The notes below the pieces were generated by a model. It searched no databases. It had not been told where the DNA came from and was given only the letters and a program-made list of their open reading frames with translations. From Prochlorococcus sp. AG-402-P18 (GTDB lineage: Bacteria; Cyanobacteriota; Cyanobacteriia; PCC-6307; Cyanobiaceae), in assembly GCA_003216275.1 (NCBI GenBank), contig QCJC01000004.1, positions 1 to 64,000 on the forward strand: DNA of 64,000 nt. Reading direction: 5' to 3'. Shown piece by piece: positions 57,091 to 64,000 of the stretch; within the stretch, counting starts at the first letter, position 1; each line of letters opens with the position of its first letter. Position numbers and translations under genes: made by a program.

Positions 57091-59013
57091 GTGGAATTAA
57101 CGCCGTTAATTAAGGACAAGTCAAGGCTATCGAATTTTTTGAAGGATATACCAAACGATCCTGGTTGTTATTTAATGAAAGATTGTGAGGATAGATTGTT
57201 ATATGTTGGTAAGTCAAAAAAGTTACGAAATAGAGTTAGAAGTTATTTTAGAGCAAGTGATGAATTGAGTCCAAGAATCTCTTTAATGGTTAGGCAAGTT
57301 GTAGATATTGAGTTGATAGTTACTGATACCGAAAGTGAAGCCTTGACTCTAGAATCAAATTTAATAAAATCTAATCAACCCTATTTTAATGTTCTATTAA
57401 AAGATGATAAGAAATATCCCTATATTTGTATAACTTGGGGTGATAAATATCCAAGAATCTTTTTAACTAGGAAAAGACGGGAAAGACAAAAAAAAGATAA
57501 ATATTATGGTCCATACGTTGATGTTTATTTACTTAGACAGACCCTTTTTAGTATAAAAAAACTGTTTCCTCTTAGACAAAGAAGAATACCGCTTTACAAA
57601 GATAGAACGTGTCTAAACTACTCAATTGGAATATGTCCAGGCGTTTGTCAAGAAGAAATAAGTTCAGAAGATTATAAAAATACACTAAAACGAGTTGAAA
57701 TGATATTTCAAGGGAGAACTGAAGAATTGAGGCTATTATTAGAAAAACAGATGCATACTTTTTCAGAGTCATTGAAGTTTGAAGAAGCTGGATCTGTCAG
57801 AGATCAGCTAAAAGGTATAGATAGATTGTATGAATCTCAAAAGATGATTATTGCTGATTCATCTGTATGCAGGGATATAATTGCATTGGCATCAGAAGAA
57901 AATATATCCTCTATTCAAATTTTTCAAATGCGCTCAGGAAAATTAATTGGAAGACTTGGATATTTCGCAAATAATAATAATCTCAGCTCTTCTCAAATAC
58001 TTCAAAAAGTTGTAGAAAATCATTACTCAAATGTAGATCCGATTGAAATACCTTCAGAAATATTAGTTCAACATCAATTACAAAATATAGATATAATATC
58101 GGATTGGCTAAGTGAATTAAAAAAGCAAAAAGTTAATATAACAATCCCCAAAAGATCTAAGAAGGCGGAAATTATTAAATTAGTAGAAAAGAATGCAAAT
58201 ATCGAGTTGCAAAGAATTAGACAATCTCATGATAAAAATTTAGTTGAGCTTGACGATTTAACGAATATACTTGAGTTAGAAAATATACCAAAAAGAATTG
58301 AATGTTATGATATCAGTCATATTCAAGGTAGTGATGCTGTCGCTTCTCAGGTAGTATTTATTGATGGTATTGCGGCTAGGCAACATTACAGAAAATATAA
58401 AATTAAAAGTTCAAATATAAAACTAGGACATAGTGACGATTTCGAATCAATGGCTGAAGTTATTACTAGGAGATTTAGAAGATGGGCTCGTTATAAAGAT
58501 AATGGTGGTGATATGAATAAACTATCAAGTAATGAATCTAGTGTATTAGACAAGGATAATTTGAATGACTGGCCTGATTTAGTCGTAATAGATGGAGGTA
58601 AAGGGCAATTAAGTTCGGTATTAGAGGCTTTACAACAGTTGAATCTTGATCAAAATATAAATCTTATATCTTTAGCCAAGAAGAAAGAAGAGATATTTAT
58701 TCCAAATGTTAAACAATCATTGGACACTGACCCCAATCAACCAGCGATGCTTTTGCTAAGAAGACTTAGAGATGAAGCTCATAGGTTTGCAATTACCTTT
58801 CACAGACAAAAAAGAAGTCAGCGTATGAAAAGATCTCAATTAAATGAGATTCCTGGATTGGGACCACAAAGAATCAAATTATTATTGGAGCATTTTAGAT
58901 CAATAGAGGCTATACAAATGGCATCTCTTTCCGAACTTTCATCAACACCAGGCTTAGGATCATCTATTGCTGGTGTTATTCGAAATTATTTTCACCCAAA
59001 TGAAAATCAATAA
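57091..59013 (+). CDS. uvrC: UvrABC excinuclease subunit UvrC
   Basis: The 640-aa protein starts with GTG at 57091. It contains the GIY-YIG nuclease (about 18-98; DPGCYLMKD and LYVGKSKKLRNRVRSYF), the Cys-rich CLNYSIGICPGVC (about 171-183), a UVR helix (about 205-240), the RNase H-like nuclease (CYDISHIQGSDAVAS near 408-422, VVIDGGKGQL near 500-509) and a C-terminal helix-hairpin-helix pair. It makes both incisions in nucleotide excision repair. No LexA-like box was seen near it. Confidence 0.97.
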   Translation: MELTPLIKDKSRLSNFLKDIPNDPGCYLMKDCEDRLLYVGKSKKLRNRVRSYFRASDELSPRISLMVRQVVDIELIVTDTESEALTLESNLIKSNQPYFNVLLKDDKKYPYICITWGDKYPRIFLTRKRRERQKKDKYYGPYVDVYLLRQTLFSIKKLFPLRQRRIPLYKDRTCLNYSIGICPGVCQEEISSEDYKNTLKRVEMIFQGRTEELRLLLEKQMHTFSESLKFEEAGSVRDQLKGIDRLYESQKMIIADSSVCRDIIALASEENISSIQIFQMRSGKLIGRLGYFANNNNLSSSQILQKVVENHYSNVDPIEIPSEILVQHQLQNIDIISDWLSELKKQKVNITIPKRSKKAEIIKLVEKNANIELQRIRQSHDKNLVELDDLTNILELENIPKRIECYDISHIQGSDAVASQVVFIDGIAARQHYRKYKIKSSNIKLGHSDDFESMAEVITRRFRRWARYKDNGGDMNKLSSNESSVLDKDNLNDWPDLVVIDGGKGQLSSVLEALQQLNLDQNINLISLAKKKEEIFIPNVKQSLDTDPNQPAMLLLRRLRDEAHRFAITFHRQKRSQRMKRSQLNEIPGLGPQRIKLLLEHFRSIEAIQMASLSELSSTPGLGSSIAGVIRNYFHPNENQ

Positions 59014-59105
59014 TCTATTGATAAATTATTAACGATACTGGGACAGTTAATCTTTATTATAGTAATGTATAGACTGATATGAAAGTACGAAACATTTAAT
59101 AGAAT

Positions 59106-59669
59106 ATGATTTTTCCACCTGAGACATATTTATGGTTTAAATCTTTTCATATTATCGGCGTAGTTGTTTGGTTCGCTGGCTTATTTTACTTGGTAAGACT
59201 ATTTATTTATCATGTAGAAGTGCAGAATGAGAAAGTAGAAATTAGGGATGTATTTAATAAGCAATATACATTAATGGAGAAAAGACTAGCTAATATTATA
59301 ACAACTCCTGGAATGATCTTAGCTGTCATTATGGCATCTGGATTATTATATATGCAGCCTGTTTATCTTACTCAAACATGGATGCAAATCAAATTAATGT
59401 TTGTAGTTTTTTTACTTATTTATCATATTTATTGCTATAAAATTATGAATCAATTAACTAATAATCAATATAATTTTAGTGGCCAACAACTCCGTGCTTT
59501 GAATGAGTTACCTACACTATTATTAGTAATTGTTGTAATGCTCGTTGTATTTAAAAACCAGTTTCCTACGAGTGCAGCAAGTTGGTTGATATTTGGTTTA
59601 ATTCTCTTTATGGCTGCAAGTATTCAGTTTTATGCTAAATGGAGAAGGAATAGGAAACAACTCACTTAG
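59106..59669 (+). CDS. hemJ: HemJ protoporphyrinogen IX oxidase (UPF0093)
   Basis: The 187-aa protein has four predicted helices. It has the conserved WFKSFHIIGVVVWFAGLFYLVRLFIYH region (split around 10-36) with functional His residues, LANIITTPGMILAV (about 60-73) and RALNELPTLLLVIVVMLVVFK (split around 129-149). HemJ oxidises protoporphyrinogen IX to protoporphyrin IX, the branch precursor of heme and chlorophyll, in most cyanobacteria. It sits 5 bp before the PHP gene. Confidence 0.93.
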   Translation: MIFPPETYLWFKSFHIIGVVVWFAGLFYLVRLFIYHVEVQNEKVEIRDVFNKQYTLMEKRLANIITTPGMILAVIMASGLLYMQPVYLTQTWMQIKLMFVVFLLIYHIYCYKIMNQLTNNQYNFSGQQLRALNELPTLLLVIVVMLVVFKNQFPTSAASWLIFGLILFMAASIQFYAKWRRNRKQLT

Positions 59670-59674
59670 TTAGT

Positions 59675-60334
59675 ATGTCTGATATTGATTGTAATCAATT
59701 AATTAACATAATTAAAACGATTACTAAAGATTGTTGCCCAAATTCTATTAACTTTCACATGCATTCAACATATAGTGATGGAAGTTTGACTGCTAAACAA
59801 ATTTACTACCAAGCGATTGAATTAAATATTGACCATTATGCAATTACAGATCATCATTCAGTTGATGCATATATTGAATTAAGTAAATTAAACGACTCTA
59901 TATATAAAGAGAGATCAAATTTTCCTAAACTTTGGACTGGAATAGAAATTACTTGTCTATTGAAAGGGTGTTTAGTTCATGTTTTAGGTCTTGGTTTTGA
60001 TCCCAAATCGAAATACTTATTACCTTATGTTGACCACAAGTCTGCTGTAGGTCATGAATTATTAGCTTCGACAGTAGTTGATTCGATTCATAAAGCTAAT
60101 GGAATTGCCGTTTTAGCTCATCCTGCTAGATATAAGCTTCCATTTGATCTCTTGATTAATGAAGCATCAAAACTTGGTTTTGATGGTGTTGAAACTTGGT
60201 ATAACTATGAAAGAGCACATAACTGGATCCCATCAGAATTTGTATGCGATAAAATATTTGATTGCGCTAACTCTTATTCATTATTATCAACTTGTGGTAC
60301 CGATAGCCATGGACCATCTCTTCTTAGGCGTTAA
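59675..60334 (+). CDS. PHP-domain metal-dependent phosphoesterase
   Basis: The 219-aa protein has the PHP metal motifs: FHMHSTYSDGSLTAKQI (about 27-43), YAITDHHSVDAYIEL (about 56-70), LAHPARYKLPFD (about 148-159) and TCGTDSHGPSL (about 205-215). PHP proteins hydrolyse phosphoesters such as nucleotides or histidinol phosphate, and the substrate is unknown here. It ends soon after the fourth motif, a little shorter than many relatives but with all motifs. It is convergent with cobN, 5 bp apart. Confidence 0.88.
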   Translation: MSDIDCNQLINIIKTITKDCCPNSINFHMHSTYSDGSLTAKQIYYQAIELNIDHYAITDHHSVDAYIELSKLNDSIYKERSNFPKLWTGIEITCLLKGCLVHVLGLGFDPKSKYLLPYVDHKSAVGHELLASTVVDSIHKANGIAVLAHPARYKLPFDLLINEASKLGFDGVETWYNYERAHNWIPSEFVCDKIFDCANSYSLLSTCGTDSHGPSLLRR

Positions 60335-60339
60335 ACAAT

Positions 60340-63300
60340 TTATAAATTATTATTAGAAGTATAGTTTTCAATTTTACTATCTATATCTGATAGTAATTTT
60401 TTTATAGATGATATTTCTTCAATAGTTGCATTTGACCAAAGTTTTCTGTTAGATGCTTCTAGTAATCTTTCAGCGATATCTCTTAAAGCCCAAGGATTGT
60501 TTTCATTAATAAAATTTTTCGTATTATTATTCATTAACCAATTATTCAATATGGATTGATAACACCAATTAGGGACTAAGTTTGTAGTTGCATCATAAGA
60601 GAATAAATAGTCAAGGCTAGCTGACATTTCAAAAGCTCCTTTATATCCATGTTTTTTCATCCCCTCTATCCATTTAGGGTTTGATAATCTGCTACGGACG
60701 ACTTTATCAATTTCTTTTGAGAGTTTATGAATTCTTGGCCGTTGATACCTTGAATTATCCGCAAAATAGGCTTGAGGATTTGTTCCACTAGTTTTTTTAA
60801 TCGCGGAAATTAATCCACCCTGAAATTGATAGTAATCATCTGAATCAAGTATGTCGTGTTCTCTATTGTCCTGACTATGAAGTACTACTTTTACCTTTGA
60901 TAAATTACTTTCTAATCCATCTTTGTCTTTTATGATTTTACTTGAACCTTCATATCTCCATTTACTCCACTCGATAAAAGCATCAGCGAGTTCTGATTGA
61001 TTCTCCCAAGATCCACTATTGATTATTTCTTGTAATCCTGCTCCGTATGATCCGGGGGCAGATCCATATATTCTTGATTTTGTATTTCCATTTCTATATG
61101 ACTCAGCAAGTGGATTATTAGAAGAGGATTCTTTTAAATTTCCAATAAGATTTTGACCTCTTCGAATCAATTCAATTATCTGTGGAAATGCATCCCTGAA
61201 TAAACCTGAAATTCTTAATGTTACGTCTACTCTTGGTCTGTTCAATACACTGAGGGGAATGACCTCAACGTCAATTACTCTTCTTAAAGTACCGTCCCAT
61301 ATTGGCCTTAAACCCATGAGAGCAAAAAGCTGACAAATATCTTCTCCACCATTTCTCATTGTTGAAGTACCCCAAATTGAAATAGCAAGGTGTGAAAGGT
61401 GTTCACCATTTTCTTGTAGATAAAGTTCCATTATTTGTTCAGCACTTCTTTTCCCTAAGTCCCAAGCTGTTTCAGTTGGTATTGCTCTTATATCAACAGA
61501 AAAGAAATTCTTGCCTGTGGGTAAAACTTCTAATTTTCCTCTTGTAGGCGCCCCTGAAGGACCGCTAGAAATTCTTTTACCTTCTAAAGCATCGAGAAAA
61601 TTTGTTTTTTCGTTAGCTGAACTATTTAATAGTTTGGGTAAAATATTATTTAGTAAATGATTAATAAAAATATTAGGTTTTTCATGATCTAGGTAATTTA
61701 AAATTTTACTATCAAGTTTTATCTTCTTTTTTGATTTAATCTTATAATTAAGTATTTTAAAACAATGAAACTCTATTATATATTTCCCGATATCATTCAA
61801 CCAGTCAACTACTTTACCGACTTTCCTTGCATTAATATCTGTATAGTCTTTAAATAAATCAATGTCAACAGGGTTTAAGTTATTACTCTCTTCGTCACTC
61901 CAAGGGTCTAACGTAAACCCTAAATCTTGTGCTAAACCTTGTGTAAGACCGAGAATTCTTCCTGTAGGTACATTAGAAATTGTGAGAGTTAACTCTAATA
62001 ATTTATCCATACTCTGATTAACTCCAAAAACATGAAGACCAGTTCTTATCTGGGCATTCTTAATTTCACATAAATAACTCTCTGCATCATCTATTAGTTC
62101 CTGTAGAATTAAAGTTTCTTTTTCTGCTTTTAATTTTTTTGATTCAATACCTGGCCATGAATTTTTAATTAAAAGATCTAGTATCTTTTTTTCTAATAAT
62201 TCATTTCTATTATCATTAATTAGTTTAGATTCATAATATTCATCAATTAGATTCTCAATTATTAGTAGGTCATTAAAACTACCGGCATGAGATAGTGGGG
62301 GGGTTAAATGATCTATAATTATTGCATGCGTTCTTCTTTTTGCTTGGGAGCCTTCGCCAGGATCATTTACAATAAATGGATATATATTTGGAATAGGTGG
62401 ACAAAGAATAAATGGGAAACAATTATGACTTAAACCAACACCTTTACCAGGTAACCATTCCAAGCTTCCATGTTTACCCAGATGTACAATTGCATTCGCT
62501 TTAAATGTATTATATAGCCAACAATATTGTGCAATATATTTATGTGTAGGAGGTAAGTCCGGCGAGTGTAAATCAGATAAATTATCGCTCTCATAACCCC
62601 TATTTGACTGAATTAAAATTGTTATATTTCCAAAGTGTATTCCATTAATGGGAAATCCAGACTTTTCTAATTGAAAAGAATCAAGTGGGTGTCCCCATCG
62701 ATTTGATACCTTTTCTTTAACGTTTGATTCGAGGTCTTTCCAATAAGTTAAATAATCTTGAATATTTAAATATGATTGAGGTACATTTGAGATTGTCTCT
62801 TCAGAATTAGTCCTATGAGTTACTATCAGGTTAATTAATTCTTTACTATTAGCAGGAATATCTTCATTTCCTAGATTATATCCCTCGTCTTTAAGCCAGT
62901 TTAAAATATTTAATAGGCTTTCGGGTGTATCTAATCCGACACCATTCGCAATTCTTGAGTCTTTTACTGGATAGTTTGCTACCACGAGCGCTATCTTTTT
63001 ATTTGAATTATTCGTTTGTTGTAGATAAGTCAGATTCTTTATATATTTGATGCACCATTCAATATGTTTTTCATATGGCTCTGTTTTATATACAGAAATT
63101 GATAATTCATTATCTGTATAAGTAAGGTTTTTAAATGCAACTGGAATTGTACAGATTCGACCATCCACTTCTGGTAAAACAACTTGAATTGATAAGTCAA
63201 TGGGGTTAAGACCTACCTTGGATTCATTCCACTCAGTTATAGATGAGCTAGATATAAGAAGTTGATATACTGGTATATCTAATCTATCCCACAAGTTATT

Positions 63301-64000
63301 CTTCACATCATCATCATGTTTATATTCAACTGATGAAAATGAGGTTGTTGTTATTATTGCTTTTATGTTCTCTTTTTCTAATAAACGTATAATTTGATTC
63401 TCAATATTTTTAGATTTAAAACTTGTAATCCATATTATTTTGGCATTTAAGTTGTATTTATTAGATATATCTTTTATTTTATCAGCTAACTCCGTATTAC
63501 CTGATTGTAAAAGTGATTTATAGAGAAATACGGCAATAGATGGACTATCATTGTTATTCCATTTCCATTTTATTAATTCATCATGATATTCAATTAAATC
63601 TGAGTTTAAATTAATTTCTTCAACATCAATTATTTTCTGTAAGGTTTGAAGCATATAATTAAAGTTTTTTATACCTCCTTGATTTAAAAGTGTTTGAATT
63701 AGATCAACTTTCTCTTGATTTAAGCTACTAATTTCTTGAACATCATTTGCTGTACTTTCAATTCCAGAGACTACTATCAGATGTCTATTTGGTTTCTCTA
63801 ATTGCCATAAACCTAATTGTTCAAATCCATAAGACCAGTAAGATCTTGACCCTAAAAACCTAACAAGAATAATTTCAGCTGTATTACATGTATTAGATAT
63901 ATAATGATCAATTGATGCATTTGAAGATAAATAACCTATAGGTAATGCTCTTATTTTATTTTTCCACTTATTATTATCAAGGAGCTTTAATACTGTAGAT
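60340..64000 (-). CDS. cobN: Cobaltochelatase large subunit CobN (5' end outside window)
   Basis: The open frame continues without a stop from 60340 to the right edge, so the gene is partial. The Met at 63654 is internal. The region beyond it encodes FLGSRSYWSYGFEQLG, a CobN N-terminal hallmark. Further motifs include VHLGKHGSLEWLPGKGVGLS, ISGLFRDAFPQIIELI and EMSASLDYLFSYDATTNLVPNW (each split among helices). CobN inserts cobalt into hydrogenobyrinate diamide in aerobic cobalamin synthesis. Confusion with ChlH is possible but the YWSYG region favours CobN. It fits Prochlorococcus, which makes pseudocobalamin. Confidence 0.9.
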   Translation of the reverse strand, partial: STVLKLLDNNKWKNKIRALPIGYLSSNASIDHYISNTCNTAEIILVRFLGSRSYWSYGFEQLGLWQLEKPNRHLIVVSGIESTANDVQEISSLNQEKVDLIQTLLNQGGIKNFNYMLQTLQKIIDVEEINLNSDLIEYHDELIKWKWNNNDSPSIAVFLYKSLLQSGNTELADKIKDISNKYNLNAKIIWITSFKSKNIENQIIRLLEKENIKAIITTTSFSSVEYKHDDDVKNNLWDRLDIPVYQLLISSSSITEWNESKVGLNPIDLSIQVVLPEVDGRICTIPVAFKNLTYTDNELSISVYKTEPYEKHIEWCIKYIKNLTYLQQTNNSNKKIALVVANYPVKDSRIANGVGLDTPESLLNILNWLKDEGYNLGNEDIPANSKELINLIVTHRTNSEETISNVPQSYLNIQDYLTYWKDLESNVKEKVSNRWGHPLDSFQLEKSGFPINGIHFGNITILIQSNRGYESDNLSDLHSPDLPPTHKYIAQYCWLYNTFKANAIVHLGKHGSLEWLPGKGVGLSHNCFPFILCPPIPNIYPFIVNDPGEGSQAKRRTHAIIIDHLTPPLSHAGSFNDLLIIENLIDEYYESKLINDNRNELLEKKILDLLIKNSWPGIESKKLKAEKETLILQELIDDAESYLCEIKNAQIRTGLHVFGVNQSMDKLLELTLTISNVPTGRILGLTQGLAQDLGFTLDPWSDEESNNLNPVDIDLFKDYTDINARKVGKVVDWLNDIGKYIIEFHCFKILNYKIKSKKKIKLDSKILNYLDHEKPNIFINHLLNNILPKLLNSSANEKTNFLDALEGKRISSGPSGAPTRGKLEVLPTGKNFFSVDIRAIPTETAWDLGKRSAEQIMELYLQENGEHLSHLAISIWGTSTMRNGGEDICQLFALMGLRPIWDGTLRRVIDVEVIPLSVLNRPRVDVTLRISGLFRDAFPQIIELIRRGQNLIGNLKESSSNNPLAESYRNGNTKSRIYGSAPGSYGAGLQEIINSGSWENQSELADAFIEWSKWRYEGSSKIIKDKDGLESNLSKVKVVLHSQDNREHDILDSDDYYQFQGGLISAIKKTSGTNPQAYFADNSRYQRPRIHKLSKEIDKVVRSRLSNPKWIEGMKKHGYKGAFEMSASLDYLFSYDATTNLVPNWCYQSILNNWLMNNNTKNFINENNPWALRDIAERLLEASNRKLWSNATIEEISSIKKLLSDIDSKIENYTSNNNL

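Noticed and set aside
1-64000. CRISPR arrays, insertion sequences, prophage genes, rRNA operons and toxin-antitoxin pairs
   Set aside because: None was seen. There were no regularly spaced repeats, transposase or integrase motifs, or rRNA sequence. The MazG-like protein at 25.2 kb stands without a partner toxin.

Overview
The window is a compact, AT-rich (roughly one third G+C), single-copy bacterial chromosome segment. Its gene content points to a marine picocyanobacterium, almost certainly Prochlorococcus. The evidence is photosystem I PsaK, cytochrome b6f PetN, Thf1/Psb29, a PAM68-like protein, Ycf49-like (DUF2499) and DUF3593 proteins, a cyanobacterial RibBA fusion, HemJ, CobN, and many small hypothetical proteins packed between short intergenic gaps. 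The clade cannot be fixed from sequence alone. The base composition and the umuDC and murQ genes would fit a low-light type such as the NATL or SS120 lineages, but that is inference.

Layout. 0-8.5 kb: a leftward block (PAM68-like, rpsO, ruvA, a secreted glycine-zipper protein, an EamA exporter), then rightward dnaG and an orphan, then a leftward block with an HExxH protein, umuC-umuD, rlmH and an orphan. A near-perfect 52-bp palindrome with a LexA-like core sits directly in front of umuD. 8.5-14.6 kb: rightward rsmA, ispE, a DUF3082 protein, a 31-aa membrane protein, pdhB, secD, secF and an orphan. 14.6-18.7 kb: a gene-poor accessory patch with an ArnT-like glycosyltransferase, several small orphan ORFs and a 609-bp AT-rich gap. 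18.8-30 kb: petN, a 40-aa membrane protein, thf1, clpP, ftsH, a MacB-type permease, pyk, a MazG-like protein, a YggT protein, scpB, ilvA and dxs. dxs ends at a strong bidirectional terminator.

30-39 kb is mostly leftward: psaK; an overlapping prxQ-DUF2499-DUF3593 cluster; rpmB; htpG; hisZ; an inositol-phosphatase-family gene; tRNA-Ser(GGA), which is rightward; and pstC-pstA-pstB without pstS. 39-49 kb: a dnaK paralogue overlapping a zinc-finger-less dnaJ, a DUF3110 gene overlapping murQ, a cyclophilin, ribBA, argC, purN and pgi. 49-64 kb: leuS, dapF, a cysteine desulfurase, an LPA3-like DUF1995 protein, a penicillin-binding protein 4 homologue, coaD, a flavin-reductase-like protein, uvrC, hemJ, a PHP-domain protein and cobN. 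cobN runs off the right edge, so its 5' end is missing.

Most genes are housekeeping: translation, replication and repair, isoprenoid precursor supply (ispE, dxs), central carbon (pdhB, pyk, pgi), tetrapyrrole and cobalamin synthesis (hemJ, cobN), protein export and quality control (secDF, clpP, ftsH, htpG, dnaKJ), and thylakoid maintenance. I saw no CRISPR array, insertion sequence, prophage or rRNA. I did not find a clearly new multi-gene system. The most unusual features are the umuDC operator palindrome, the orphan-rich patch at 14.3-18.7 kb, the overlapping prxQ-DUF2499-DUF3593 cluster, a possible leader peptide fused by TAATG to clpP, and an uncharacterised HExxH protein beside the SOS genes.
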